DNA of 64,000 bases from Nakamurella alba (GTDB lineage Bacteria; Actinomycetota; Actinomycetes; Mycobacteriales; Nakamurellaceae): assembly GCF_009707545.1 (NCBI RefSeq), contig NZ_WLYK01000001.1, forward strand, positions 434,001 through 498,000, in the 5' to 3' direction. Made by a program: the position numbers and the translations under genes. Under the pieces are notes generated by a model that made no database searches, was not told the DNA's origin, and saw only the letters and a program-made list of their open reading frames with translations. Positions 16,997-26,398 of this stretch are shown piece after piece. Position 1 is the first letter of the stretch; each line of letters begins with the position of its first letter.

Positions 16997-18891
16997 TGAC
17001 CCCGACCACGGTCCGGCTGACCGTCGCGCAAGCGGTGGTCCGTTTCCTCGGGCACCAGTACGTCGAGCGGGACGGGATCCGGCAGAAGTTCTTCGCCGGC
17101 TGCTTCGGGATCTTCGGCCACGGCAACGTGGCCGGCCTCGGCCAGGCGCTGCTGCAGGCCGAGATCGAGGAACCGGAGCTGCTGCCGTACCACCAGGGCC
17201 GCAACGAGCAGGCCATGGTGCACATCGCCTCCGGCTTCGCCCGGCAGCACGACCGGTTGCGCACCTTCGCGGTCACCGCGTCGGTCGGCCCGGGTGCCTC
17301 CAACATGCTGACCGGTGCCGCGCTGGCGACGATCAACCGGCTCCCGGTGCTGCTGCTGCCCGGCGACATCTTCGCCACCCGGGTGTCGTCCCCGGTGCTG
17401 CAGGAGCTGGAACTGCCGTCCGGGTACGACGTGTCGGTCAACGATGCCTTCCGCCCGCTGTCGAAGTTCTTCGACCGGGTGTGGCGGGCCGAGCAGCTGC
17501 CGGCAGCGCTGCTGGGCGCCATGCGGGTGCTCACCGATCCCGCGGAGACCGGCGCGGCGACCATCGCGCTGCCGCAGGACGTGCAGGCCGAGGCGCACGA
17601 TTGGCCGGTCGAGCTGTTCGCCGACCGCACCTGGCGGGTCGGCCGGCCGGTGCCCGAGCCGGCGCTGGTGCAGGAGGCCGCCGAGCTCATCCGTGCCGCG
17701 AAGCGACCGTTGATCGTGGCCGGCGGCGGCGTCACCTACGCCGATGCCAACGAGGCGCTGCGGGTGTTCGTCGAGACCACCGGGATCCCGATCGGGGAGT
17801 CCCAGGCCGGCAAGGGCTCGCTGCCCTTCGACCACCCGCTCAACGCCGGCGCGATCGGGGCGACCGGAACGACGGCAGCCAACGCGCTGGCCCGCGAGGC
17901 CGACCTGATCATCGGGATCGGCACCCGCTACTCGGATTTCACCACCGCGTCACGCACCGCCTTCCAGGCGCCGGACGTCCGGTTCGTCAACGTCAACGTG
18001 GCCCGGATCGACGCGGTCAAGCACGCCGGGCTGCCGCTGCAGGCCGACGCCCGGGAGACGCTGACCGCGCTGACCGCGGCCCTGGCGGGTCACCGGACCT
18101 CCCAGCACTACCAGGACCGCGCCACCGCGCTGGCCCGGGAGTGGGACGCCGTCGTCGTGGCCTCGCACCACTCCGGCTACGGCGAACGGACCGGGGTGCT
18201 GGCCCAGGCCGAGGTGCTCGGCGCCGTCGAGGCGGCCATGGAGCCGACCGACGTCGTGGTGTGTGCCGCCGGATCGCTGCCCGGTGACCTGCACGGCATG
18301 TGGCGCACCCGGGAGCGCAAGGGTTACCACGTCGAGTACGGCTTCTCCTGCATGGGGTACGAGATCCCCGGTGGGATCGGCATCCGGATGGCCGCCCCCG
18401 AGCGGGACGTCTTCGTGACCGTCGGCGACGGCTCGTACCTGATGATGCCGACCGAGCTGGTCACCGCGGTGCAGGAGCACATCAAGATCATCGTGGTGCT
18501 GCTGCAGAACCACGGCTACGCCTCGATCGGCGCGCTGACCGAGCAGGTCGGCGTCAGCCGCTTCGGCACGAAGTACCGCTACCGGGACGAGACCTCGGGC
18601 CGGCTGGACGGCGGGATCCTGCCGGTCGACATCGCGGCCAACGCGGAGAGCATGGGCGTCACCGTGTTCCGGGCGAAGACGCTCACCGAGCTGAAGTCGG
18701 CGCTGGAGTCGGCCAAGGCGCACACCGGCGGGCCGGTGATGGTGCACGTGGACACCGACCTGATCGAGCAGTCCCCGTCCGGCGACGGCTGGTGGGACGT
18801 GCCCGTGGCCGAGGTCTCCACCCTCGACGTCACGCAGACCGCCCGCGCGAACTACGACCACCACAAGCAGGCCCAGCGCCCGCTGTTCTAG
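16996..18891 (+). CDS. iolD: 3D-(3,5/4)-trihydroxycyclohexane-1,2-dione hydrolase (TPP-dependent)
   Basis: Opens the inositol-derived ring to 5-deoxy-glucuronate. The 631-residue protein has three thiamin-enzyme domains: N-terminal PYR domain with the activating Glu71 in QGRNEQAM, a central domain with RPLIVAGGGV, and a C-terminal PP domain with GDGSYLMMPTELV (about 476) followed about 30 residues later by QNHGYAS, the Mg-TPP motif. Starts like FGHGNVAG are characteristic of IolD among acetolactate synthase relatives. It sits directly after iolB with a 1-base overlap. Confidence 0.95.
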   Translation: MTPTTVRLTVAQAVVRFLGHQYVERDGIRQKFFAGCFGIFGHGNVAGLGQALLQAEIEEPELLPYHQGRNEQAMVHIASGFARQHDRLRTFAVTASVGPGASNMLTGAALATINRLPVLLLPGDIFATRVSSPVLQELELPSGYDVSVNDAFRPLSKFFDRVWRAEQLPAALLGAMRVLTDPAETGAATIALPQDVQAEAHDWPVELFADRTWRVGRPVPEPALVQEAAELIRAAKRPLIVAGGGVTYADANEALRVFVETTGIPIGESQAGKGSLPFDHPLNAGAIGATGTTAANALAREADLIIGIGTRYSDFTTASRTAFQAPDVRFVNVNVARIDAVKHAGLPLQADARETLTALTAALAGHRTSQHYQDRATALAREWDAVVVASHHSGYGERTGVLAQAEVLGAVEAAMEPTDVVVCAAGSLPGDLHGMWRTRERKGYHVEYGFSCMGYEIPGGIGIRMAAPERDVFVTVGDGSYLMMPTELVTAVQEHIKIIVVLLQNHGYASIGALTEQVGVSRFGTKYRYRDETSGRLDGGILPVDIAANAESMGVTVFRAKTLTELKSALESAKAHTGGPVMVHVDTDLIEQSPSGDGWWDVPVAEVSTLDVTQTARANYDHHKQAQRPLF

Positions 18892-18921
18892 GACGAGAAC
18901 CGTTCACCGAGAGGAACTCTC

Positions 18922-20460
18922 ATGACCACCATCACCGACACCGACACTCTGGCGCAGGAGACGGCGGGCCTGCCGGTGCTGCCGCACTGGGCCGGCGGCA
19001 CCGAGTTCGCCGGGACGTCCGGCCGGACCGCGCAGGTGTTCGACCCGGCCACCGGGGTGGCGTCGTCACTGGTCTCGCTGGCGTCCCGGGAGGACGCGGA
19101 CGCCGTGATCGCGGCGGCGGCACAGGCCTGGCCGGCGTGGCGGGACATCTCGCTGGCCCGGCGCACCCAGGTGCTCTTCGCCTTCCGGGAGCTGCTCAAC
19201 GCCCGCAAGGGAGAGCTGGCGGCGATCATCACCGCCGAGCACGGCAAGGTGCTGGACGACGCGCTGGGCGAGGTGACCCGCGGCCAGGAGGTGGTGGAGT
19301 TCGCCTGCGGCCTGGCCCACCTGCTCAAGGGCGGCAACACCGAGAACGCCTCCACCAAGGTCGATGTCGCCTCGCTGCGGCAGCCGCTCGGGGTGGTCGG
19401 CATCATCTCCCCGTTCAACTTCCCGGCCATGGTGCCGATGTGGTTCTTCCCGGTGGCCATCGCCTGCGGCAACGCGGTGGTGCTCAAGCCGAGCGAGAAG
19501 GACCCGTCGGCGGCGAACTGGCTGGCGGCGCTGTGGAAGGAAGCCGGCCTGCCGGACGGCGTCTTCAACGTGCTGCACGGCGACAAGACCGCGGTGGACG
19601 CGCTGCTGGAGAGCCCGTCGGTGCGGTCGATCAGCTTCGTCGGCTCGACCCCGATCGCCCGCTACGTCTACGAGACCGGCACCCGGCACGGCAAGCGGGT
19701 GCAGGCCCTGGGTGGGGCGAAGAACCACATGCTGGTGCTGCCCGACGCCGACCTGGACCTGGCCGCGGACGCGGCGGTCAACGGCGGGTTCGGTTCGGCC
19801 GGCGAGCGCTGCATGGCGATCTCGGCGCTGGTCGCGGTGGACTCGATCGCCGACGAGCTGGTCGGGAAGATCAAGGACCGGATGGCCGGGCTGCGCACCG
19901 GTGACGGCCGCCGCGGCTGCGACATGGGGCCGCTGGTCACCGCGCAGGCCCGGGACCGGGTGGTCGGCTACATCGAGGCCGGCGTGCAGGCCGGCGCCAC
20001 CGCGGTGGTCGACGGGCGCGGGGGAGAGGTCGACGGCGATGCCGGCGGCTACTGGGTCTCGCCGACGCTGTTCGACCACGTGACCACCGACATGTCGATC
20101 TACACCGACGAGATCTTCGGACCGGTGCTGTCGGTGCTCCGGGTCGACGGGTACGACGAGGGCCTGCAGATGATCAACTCGAACCCGTACGGCAACGGCG
20201 TGGCGATCTTCACCAACGACGGCGGCGCCGCCCGGCGCTTCCAGAACGAGGTCGAGGTCGGCATGGTCGGCATCAACGTCGCGGTGCCGGTGCCGGTGGG
20301 CTACTACAGCTTCGGCGGCTGGAAGGCCTCGCTGTTCGGCGACACCCACGCCCACGGCACCGAGGGCGTGCACTTCTTCACCCGGGGCAAGGTGATCACC
20401 ACCCGCTGGCTCGACCCGAGCCACGGCGGGATCAACCTCGGCTTCCCGCAGAACGACTGA
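18922..20460 (+). CDS. iolA: CoA-acylating methylmalonate/malonate-semialdehyde dehydrogenase
   Basis: Oxidises malonate semialdehyde to acetyl-CoA, the last step of inositol breakdown, and can also act on methylmalonate semialdehyde (mmsA). The 512-residue aldehyde dehydrogenase has the SPFNFPAMVPMWFFP motif specific to the CoA-dependent subgroup, GAKNHMLVLPDAD, and the catalytic Cys near residue 297 in GSAGERCMA. It begins 30 bases after iolD behind a GAGAGGAA ribosome site. Confidence 0.94.
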   Translation: MTTITDTDTLAQETAGLPVLPHWAGGTEFAGTSGRTAQVFDPATGVASSLVSLASREDADAVIAAAAQAWPAWRDISLARRTQVLFAFRELLNARKGELAAIITAEHGKVLDDALGEVTRGQEVVEFACGLAHLLKGGNTENASTKVDVASLRQPLGVVGIISPFNFPAMVPMWFFPVAIACGNAVVLKPSEKDPSAANWLAALWKEAGLPDGVFNVLHGDKTAVDALLESPSVRSISFVGSTPIARYVYETGTRHGKRVQALGGAKNHMLVLPDADLDLAADAAVNGGFGSAGERCMAISALVAVDSIADELVGKIKDRMAGLRTGDGRRGCDMGPLVTAQARDRVVGYIEAGVQAGATAVVDGRGGEVDGDAGGYWVSPTLFDHVTTDMSIYTDEIFGPVLSVLRVDGYDEGLQMINSNPYGNGVAIFTNDGGAARRFQNEVEVGMVGINVAVPVPVGYYSFGGWKASLFGDTHAHGTEGVHFFTRGKVITTRWLDPSHGGINLGFPQND

Positions 20461-20488
20461 GCCCAGGGCCTTCCGGCTCTCCCGTCCG

Positions 20489-20513
20489 GGCTGCCGCCGC
20501 GGGGTCGGCAGCC
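20489..20513 (+). terminator. Hairpin between iolA and iolC
   Basis: GGCTGCCG (20489-20496) pairs perfectly with CGGCAGCC (20506-20513) around a 9-base loop. No T-run follows; a partial terminator or transcript-stabilising hairpin within the operon is likely. Confidence 0.35.
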
Positions 20514-20555
20514 ATCCGATCCTCCCGACCAGCACTCCTTGAAGAGGTACTGACG

Positions 20556-21521
20556 ATGACGAACACCGGCACCCCCGAGGTGCTGACCTTCGGCCGTGCC
20601 GGGGTCGACATCTACCCGCTGCAGATCGGTGTCGGTCTGGAGGACGTGGAGACCTTCGGCAAGTTCCTCGGCGGCACCACCGCCAACGTCGCGGTGGCGG
20701 CGGCCCGGCTGGGCCGCCGTACCTCGATCATCACCGGAGTCGGCGACGACCCGTTCGGCCGGTTCGTCCGGCGGGCGCTGCTGGAGCTCGGGGTCGACGA
20801 CGGCCAGGTGGTCACGAACACCGAGTACCCGACGCCGGTGACCTTCTGCGAGATCTTCCCGCCGGACGACTTCCCGCTGTGGTTCTACCGCAAGCCGACC
20901 GCCCCGGACCTGCAGATCCGGCCGCAGGACGTCGATCTGGACCTGGTCCGGGCGGTCGACCTGCTGTGGGTGTCCACCACCGGCCTGTCCGAGGAGCCCA
21001 GCCGGGAGACGCATCTGGAGGTGCTGACCGCCCGGGCGAAGAAGCAGTTCACCGTGCTCGACCTGGACTACCGGCCGATGTTCTGGGAGACCCCGGCGCA
21101 CGCCACCGAGCAGGTGCAGAAGATCCTGTCCCAGGTCACGGTGGCCGTCGGCAACCGCGAGGAGTGCGAGGTCGCGGTCGGCGAGACCGACCCGGAGAAG
21201 GCGGCCGACGCGCTGCTGGACGCCGGCGTCGAGCTGGCCATCGTGAAGCAGGGCCCGAAGGGTGTGCTGGCGAAGACCCGGACCGAGCGGGTGGTCTCGC
21301 CGCCGATCCTGATCCAGCCGGTCAACGGGCTCGGCGCCGGTGACAGCTTCGGCGGCTCACTGGCGCACGGGCTGCTGGCCGGCTGGCCGCTGGAGAAGGT
21401 GCTGGCGCGGGCGAACGCCGCCGGCGCGATCGTCGCCTCCCGGCTCGAGTGCTCGACCGCCATGCCGACCTCGGCCGAGATCGACATCCTGCTCGACGGC
21501 GGGGATCCCAACGCCGACTGA
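20556..21521 (+). CDS. iolC: 5-dehydro-2-deoxygluconokinase (PfkB family)
   Basis: Phosphorylates 2-deoxy-5-keto-gluconate before aldol cleavage. The 321-residue PfkB kinase opens with VLTFGRAGVDIYPLQ, typical of IolC, has GGTTANVAVAAARLG (about 39-53) and the catalytic-Asp motif NGLGAGDSFGGS near residues 254-265. The context among the other iol genes makes the substrate assignment secure. A 95-base gap with a hairpin separates it from iolA. Confidence 0.93.
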   Translation: MTNTGTPEVLTFGRAGVDIYPLQIGVGLEDVETFGKFLGGTTANVAVAAARLGRRTSIITGVGDDPFGRFVRRALLELGVDDGQVVTNTEYPTPVTFCEIFPPDDFPLWFYRKPTAPDLQIRPQDVDLDLVRAVDLLWVSTTGLSEEPSRETHLEVLTARAKKQFTVLDLDYRPMFWETPAHATEQVQKILSQVTVAVGNREECEVAVGETDPEKAADALLDAGVELAIVKQGPKGVLAKTRTERVVSPPILIQPVNGLGAGDSFGGSLAHGLLAGWPLEKVLARANAAGAIVASRLECSTAMPTSAEIDILLDGGDPNAD

Positions 21522-21642
21522 GCTCGTCCGCGGCACCAGCTCACGCACGACCACACCGGCACCAGCATCACCCGTTTGACCTTCGTTCCACCCAGATCCC
21601 GGCCCGGAGATTCCCGGACGACGACGTGCAGGAGGTTCTTCC

Positions 21643-22581
21643 ATGGCAGGCAAGATCCGGATCGGATCCGCCCCCGATTCCTGGGGGGTGTGGTTCGCCG
21701 ACGACCCGCTGCAGACCCCGGCGGAGCGGTTCCTCGACGAGGTCGCGGCCTCGGGCTACGAGTGGATCGAGCTCGGTCCCTACGGTTACCTGCCGAAGGA
21801 CCCGGCGCAGCTGCAGGACGCGCTGGACGCCCACGGGCTCCGGGTGTCCGCCGGCACCGTGTTCTCCCGGCTGCAGCACGAGGGCACCTGGGACGAGGTG
21901 TGGCGCCAGGTCACCGATGTCGCCGCCCTGACCAAGGCCGTCGGCGGCGAGCACATCGTGGTGATTCCGGACCTGTGGCGGGACGACAAGACCGGCAAGG
22001 AGAAGGAGTCCCGCGACCTCACGGCCGAGCAGTGGGGCCTGATCACCTCCGGCCACGACGAACTGGGTCGCCGCATCCTCGACGAGTACGGCCTGAAGGT
22101 GCAGTTCCACTCGCACGCCGACTCGCACGTCGGCTACCAGGTCGACATCGAGAAGTTCGTGGAGTCCACGAATCCCGAGTACGTGAACCTGTGTCTGGAC
22201 ACCGGGCACGTCTCCTACTACGGCGGCGACAACCTCGAGTTGATCCGCAAGTACCCGGACCGCATCGGCTACCTGCACCTCAAGCAGGTCGACCCGGAAC
22301 TGGTGGCCAAGGTGCTGGCCGAGGACCTGCCGTTCAGCGAGGCGGTCAAGATGGGCGTCATGACCGAGCCGCCCCGCGGCGAACCGGATCTCGGGGCCGT
22401 ACTCGCCGCGGTGCACGAACTCGACCGCGACCTGTACGGGATCGTCGAGCAGGACATGTACCCGTGCCCGCCGGACCAGCCGTTCCCGATCGCCCGGCGC
22501 ACCCACACCTACCTGGCCTCGTGCGGCGGTCCCTGGATGGAGATCGGCACCCAGCACGAGCTCACCCCGAAGGAGCACTGA
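21643..22581 (+). CDS. iolE: Inosose dehydratase-type sugar isomerase/epimerase
   Basis: Predicted to dehydrate scyllo-inosose to the trihydroxycyclohexane-dione substrate of IolD. The 312-residue TIM barrel (xylose-isomerase-like) starts with IRIGSAPDSWGVWFADD, an IolE hallmark, and has metal-binding positions in the QFHSHADSHVGYQVD segment, the NLCLDTGHVSYYGGD segment, and a late Glu near the C-terminus. AGGAGG lies seven bases before the ATG. It is followed at once by the dehydrogenase gene. Confidence 0.9.
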   Translation: MAGKIRIGSAPDSWGVWFADDPLQTPAERFLDEVAASGYEWIELGPYGYLPKDPAQLQDALDAHGLRVSAGTVFSRLQHEGTWDEVWRQVTDVAALTKAVGGEHIVVIPDLWRDDKTGKEKESRDLTAEQWGLITSGHDELGRRILDEYGLKVQFHSHADSHVGYQVDIEKFVESTNPEYVNLCLDTGHVSYYGGDNLELIRKYPDRIGYLHLKQVDPELVAKVLAEDLPFSEAVKMGVMTEPPRGEPDLGAVLAAVHELDRDLYGIVEQDMYPCPPDQPFPIARRTHTYLASCGGPWMEIGTQHELTPKEH

Positions 22582-22583
22582 TC

Positions 22584-23582
22584 GTGTCCGATCTGAAGGT
22601 GGCCGTGCTCGGCGTCGGGATGATGGGGTCCTACCACGCCACCACGCTCTCGTCGCTCGTCCGCGGCGCGACTGTCACCGTGGTGAACGACTTCTCGGCG
22701 GAGCGGGCCGCCGAGGTCGCGGCCGCCACCGGGGCCCGGGTGGTCGACGACCCGTTCGCGGCGATCGCCGACCCGGACGTGGACGCCGTGGTCATCGCGA
22801 CCCCGGGCGCGGCCCACGAGGCGCAGGTGCTGGCCTGCCTGGACCGCGGCATCCCGGTGCTCTGCGAGAAGCCGCTGACCACGTCGATCGACACCGCCTA
22901 TGCGGTGGTCAAGGCCGAGGCGGCGCTGGGCCGCAGTCTGATCCAGGTCGGGTTCATGCGCCGGTTCGACGCCGAGTACGCCGCCCTGCGCGAGCTGATC
23001 GCGAAGGGTGGTCTGGGTGACCCCCTGCTGGTGCACTGCACCCATCGCAACCCGGACGTGCCGCCGCACTTCAACTCCGAGATGATGATCCGCGACTCGG
23101 TGGTGCACGAGGTGGATGTCATCCGGTTCCTGCTCGACGAGGAGATCACCTCCGTCCAGGTAACCCGCGGCCGGCCGACACCCTCGGCGCCGGAGGGTGT
23201 CTCGGATCCGATGATGGTCACCTTCACCACCGAGGGCGGCCGGATCGCCACCGACGAGATCTTCGTCCGCACCGGCGTGGCCTACGAGGTGCGCACCGAG
23301 GTCGTCGGCTCGCAGGGGTCCGCCTTCATCGGGCTGGACCAGAACATGCTGGTCAAGTCGACCGACGGGCGCTGGGGCGGGTCCATCACCCCCGGTTTCG
23401 TCGAGCGCTTCGGCCAGGCCTACGTCACCGAGCTGCAGCGCTGGGTCGCGGCGGCGACGGAGGGCACCATCGACGGCCCCGGCGCCTGGGACGGCTATGC
23501 GGCCGTCGCGGTGTGCGAGGCCGGCGTCGAGGCCGTGCTGACCGGGGAGACGGTCGCCGTGCAGATGGGACCGCGGCCGTGA
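22584..23582 (+). CDS. iolG: Gfo/Idh/MocA dehydrogenase, inositol 2-dehydrogenase candidate
   Basis: NAD-dependent oxidoreductase expected to convert myo-inositol to scyllo-inosose. The 332-residue protein, starting at GTG 22584, has the Rossmann motif GVGMMGSYH (10-18), the conserved catalytic-Lys motif CEKPLTT (about 93-99), and an Asp...His segment in RDSVVHEVDV (about 170-179), the layout of IolG/IdhA. It is 2 bases from iolE and overlaps the next start by 4 bases. Two more Gfo/Idh genes lie downstream, so inositol stereoisomer specificity could be divided among them. Confidence 0.86.
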   Translation: MSDLKVAVLGVGMMGSYHATTLSSLVRGATVTVVNDFSAERAAEVAAATGARVVDDPFAAIADPDVDAVVIATPGAAHEAQVLACLDRGIPVLCEKPLTTSIDTAYAVVKAEAALGRSLIQVGFMRRFDAEYAALRELIAKGGLGDPLLVHCTHRNPDVPPHFNSEMMIRDSVVHEVDVIRFLLDEEITSVQVTRGRPTPSAPEGVSDPMMVTFTTEGGRIATDEIFVRTGVAYEVRTEVVGSQGSAFIGLDQNMLVKSTDGRWGGSITPGFVERFGQAYVTELQRWVAAATEGTIDGPGAWDGYAAVAVCEAGVEAVLTGETVAVQMGPRP

Positions 23583-24463
23583 AGCTGGCCCTCGACCCGC
23601 AGATGTTCTACGCCACCCACTCGGTGCTGGAGCTGCCGGACGTGGTGGCGCGGATGGGCTACTCCTGGATGGAGCTCTCGCCGAAGGAGGACTTCGTCCC
23701 GTTCTTCAAGCACCCGCGGGCCGACGACGCCACGGTGAAGGCGCTGCGCAAGCGGGCCGCCGACGCAGGAGTGGGCATCGCCTCGGTGCTTCCGGTGCTG
23801 CGCTGGTCCGGACCGGGCGAGGACGAGCGGCAGGCCGCCGTCCGCGCCTGGAAGCGGGCCATCCGGATGACGGTGGACCTCGGGGTGGACGTGATGAACT
23901 CCGAGTTCAACGGTCGGCCGGAGGGCGCCGAGCACGCCGAGAGCCAGTTCCTGCGGTCGATGGACGAGCTGATCCCGGTGTTCGAGTCCGAAGGGGTGAA
24001 GCTCGTCCTGGAGCCGCACCCGGACGACTTCATCGAGGATGGCCGCGCCGCGGTGAACATGGTGAAAGGTCTGAACAAGGACTGGATCTCGTTCCTCTAC
24101 TGCACCCCGCACACCTTCCACCAGGGCAACGACCCGGCCGGCATCCTGGCCGCCGCCGGACCGCTGACCAGCTACGTGCACCTGGCCGACACCCTGGACC
24201 ACACGGCCTCGAACGGCCTGCGGTACATCGTGAATCCGCCGGGCTCCACCGTGCGGGTGCACCAGCACGCCGAGATCGGGCGTGGTGAGGTCGATTTCGA
24301 CGCCGCCTTCGCCGGCCTGGCCGCAGCCGGGTTCGACGGGGTGCTCAGCAGCTGCGTGTTCGGCTGGGAGGAGATCGCCGAGCAGGTGAGCACCCGGCAG
24401 CGGGAGAAGGTCCTCGCGCTGGTGGCGAAGCACTTCGGCGCCGAGGTGGCCGCCGGTCTCTGA
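23579..24463 (+). CDS. Sugar phosphate isomerase/epimerase, IolI/IolH-like
   Basis: A 294-residue TIM-barrel protein of the xylose-isomerase-like family. The GTG start overlaps the iolG-like stop (GTGA). Metal-ligand segments are LVLEPHPDDFIED, FLYCTPHTFHQGND and a late HAEIGRGEVDF, with the expected spacing of Glu, Asp/His and His ligands. It may interconvert inosose isomers (IolI) or fill the less-defined IolH role. It closes the catabolic operon. Confidence 0.8.
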   Translation: MKLALDPQMFYATHSVLELPDVVARMGYSWMELSPKEDFVPFFKHPRADDATVKALRKRAADAGVGIASVLPVLRWSGPGEDERQAAVRAWKRAIRMTVDLGVDVMNSEFNGRPEGAEHAESQFLRSMDELIPVFESEGVKLVLEPHPDDFIEDGRAAVNMVKGLNKDWISFLYCTPHTFHQGNDPAGILAAAGPLTSYVHLADTLDHTASNGLRYIVNPPGSTVRVHQHAEIGRGEVDFDAAFAGLAAAGFDGVLSSCVFGWEEIAEQVSTRQREKVLALVAKHFGAEVAAGL

Positions 24464-24467
24464 CCGG

Positions 24468-24545
24468 CCCCTGGACCGCCGCCGGCCGGCCTCTGAACCG
24501 CCGCCGGCCGGCCTTTGAACCTCCGCCGGCCGGCCGCTGGACCGG
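24468..24545. repeat. Short tandem repeat, 22-bp unit, about 3.5 copies
   Basis: Units start at 24468, 24490 and 24512, with a partial copy at 24534. The unit is a CTGRACC-type start followed by self-complementary GCCGGCCGGC. It begins four bases after the stop of the isomerase gene. The palindromic core may fold and could end or protect the operon transcript. Confidence 0.75.
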
Positions 24546-24850
24546 GACCGGCACTGTCGCGGTCCGGTCTCGATCGGGCCGCATCCCGATGACGGTGCCG
24601 CCGCACTGTCCCGCAGGACATGACGCCCGCGCCGGGGAGTGACAGGATCCCCCGGTGATCGCGTCATCGCACCGACCCGCGCCTTCCGGCGCGGGTCGGT
24701 GGCATGCCGTGAAGTTGTTCGCCGATCACGGTTCTCGCGTTCCCGGCGGTGTGCCGCGGTGACCCGGCGCCGGTGCGGGTCGTGGGCGGACGTGTCACGT
24801 GATGATCCGAGTGCCGCCACACGGGTGGACCTTGCATGAGGACATCAACA

Positions 24851-24871
24851 TGTCAGAACAAAGTATTGACA
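24851..24871. promoter_or_regulatory. Second copy of the iol operator-like element
   Basis: TGTCA-N11-TGACA is a perfect inverted pair, with spacer GAACAAAGTAT. Thirteen contiguous-aligned core positions (ACAAA, TATTGACA) match the element at 14888-14908. The right arm again falls in TTGACA (24866-24871), a consensus -35; CACTCT 17 bases on could be the -10. It precedes the ABC importer genes. Confidence 0.62.
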
Positions 24872-25385
24872 CTGATTGCGGTCTACGTCACTCTTGACCG
24901 GTCCGGCGCCGGAGCCGGTCGACGATCGGAGGCTTGATGGTGATCACCACCAGGGCGACGGTGCAGTGGGCAGTTCCCGCCGGTTCCATCCGGGCCGGCG
25001 GAGACGGTGGCGCGGACGTGATCCGTCCGGTCGCCGCAGGTGCCCCGCACTCCGGAAGGTTCTCCCTCGCCGCCCGCCCGGTGATCCGCCCGGCCGGCCG
25101 TTCACACCCCGGCCCGCCGGTCCGCCGTTCGGATGTCCGTCCTTCCCTCCGGAGCAGATCCACCGGGCCGGCCGCACCGGTCCACCGGCCGGACACCCCG
25201 GTCCGGCACCGGACCACCTGATCGATCGGTCCGGAGAGCAACCCGGTCCGTCGCACCGGATCTCCGACCCTCACCACAGACCCGCGTCCCGTTCCTCCGG
25301 GTACGCATCCCGCTCCGCCCGCCCGTCCGGGCGTCCGGAGCCCCGGCGAGTCGCCGGATCCCACCACCGATGAAAGGATCTCCCG
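24872..25385. other. Long leader before the sugar importer
   Basis: About 510 bases between the putative promoter and the lipoprotein gene. A frame from 24934 to 25221 is open but its Pro/Arg-rich translation has no family features. I see no supported gene; several CCGG-rich inverted stretches suggest a structured 5' UTR. Confidence 0.4.
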
Positions 25386-26393
25386 ATGATGTCGAGTCGT
25401 GCACGCAGGGGTGTGCGGATCGCCGGAGTGCTGGTCACGGCACTCGCGCTGGCCGCGTGCAGCAGTACCGGTGGCGCGCAGACCCAGACCACGGCGGCCT
25501 CCCAGCCGGCCGGTGGGGGTGGCACCTCCGGAACGCCCGAGTTCACCATCGCCATGGTCACCCACGAGACCCCGGGTGACACCTTCTGGGACAAGATCAA
25601 GTCCGGGGCCAATGCCGCGGCCGCCCGGTACAACATCGAGCTGAAGTACTCGAACGACCCGCAGGCCGCCGCGCAGGCGCAGCTGATCCAGACCGCCGTC
25701 GACTCCAAGGTGGACGGCATCGCCACCACCCTGGTGACCCCGGACGCGCTTTCCGGCGCGGTGAAGGCGGCCACCGACGCCGGGATCCCGCTGGTCGGGT
25801 TCAACTCCGGCATCAGCGAGTACAAGGAACTCGGCGCGCTGATGTACTTCGGCTCGGACGAGACCATCGCCGGCAACACCGTCGGCGAGAAGATCACCGA
25901 GGCCGGTGCCAAGCACCCGCTCTGCGTGATCCAGGCCGAGGGCTCGGTTGCGCTGGAGGCGCGCTGCGCCGGTGTGAAGGACAAGGCCCCGAACACCGAG
26001 AACCTCCAGGTCAACGGCGCCGACATCGCGTCGGTCACCTCGACCATCCAGGCCAAGCTGGCCCAGGACCCGACCATCGACTACGTGGTCACCCTGGGTG
26101 CCCCGATCGCCGTGGCCGCGCTGCAGTCCAAGCAGCAGGCCAACTCCAGCGCCAAGGTCGTCACCTTCGACCTCAACACCGAGGCCATCAAGGCGATCCA
26201 GGACGGCGGCATCGAGTTCGCCGTCGACCAGCAGCCCTACCTGCAGGGCTACCTGTCGGTGGAGTCGCTGTACCTGTACCTGACCAACGGGAACGACATC
26301 GGTGGCGGCCAGGCCGTTCTCACCGGTCCGTCCATCGTCGACAAGAGCAACATCGACGCGATCGCCAAGTACGCGGCGAACAACACCCGATGA
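25386..26393 (+). CDS. Sugar ABC transporter substrate-binding lipoprotein
   Basis: Periplasmic-binding-protein-like (type 1, RbsB-like) lipoprotein that captures the sugar outside the membrane. The 335-residue protein has a signal peptide with lipobox LAAC (Cys25), a flexible Gly/Thr linker, then the fold opening FTIAMVTHETPGDTFWDKIK. GIATTLVTPDAL, PLVGFNSG and TFDLNTEAIKAI mark the hinge regions. A second in-frame ATG three bases on is an equal start candidate. The shared operator with the iol operon makes inositol or a related polyol the best guess for substrate. Confidence 0.88.
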   Translation: MMSSRARRGVRIAGVLVTALALAACSSTGGAQTQTTAASQPAGGGGTSGTPEFTIAMVTHETPGDTFWDKIKSGANAAAARYNIELKYSNDPQAAAQAQLIQTAVDSKVDGIATTLVTPDALSGAVKAATDAGIPLVGFNSGISEYKELGALMYFGSDETIAGNTVGEKITEAGAKHPLCVIQAEGSVALEARCAGVKDKAPNTENLQVNGADIASVTSTIQAKLAQDPTIDYVVTLGAPIAVAALQSKQQANSSAKVVTFDLNTEAIKAIQDGGIEFAVDQQPYLQGYLSVESLYLYLTNGNDIGGGQAVLTGPSIVDKSNIDAIAKYAANNTR

Positions 26394-26398
26394 GATCC

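Noticed and set aside
24468-24545. CRISPR-like short repeats
   Set aside because: Units of 22 bases are directly adjacent, with no spacers between them.
24934-25221. Leader peptide or small gene in the importer leader
   Set aside because: Translation is Pro/Arg/Ser-rich without a hydrophobic or conserved segment, and no ribosome site fits its start.
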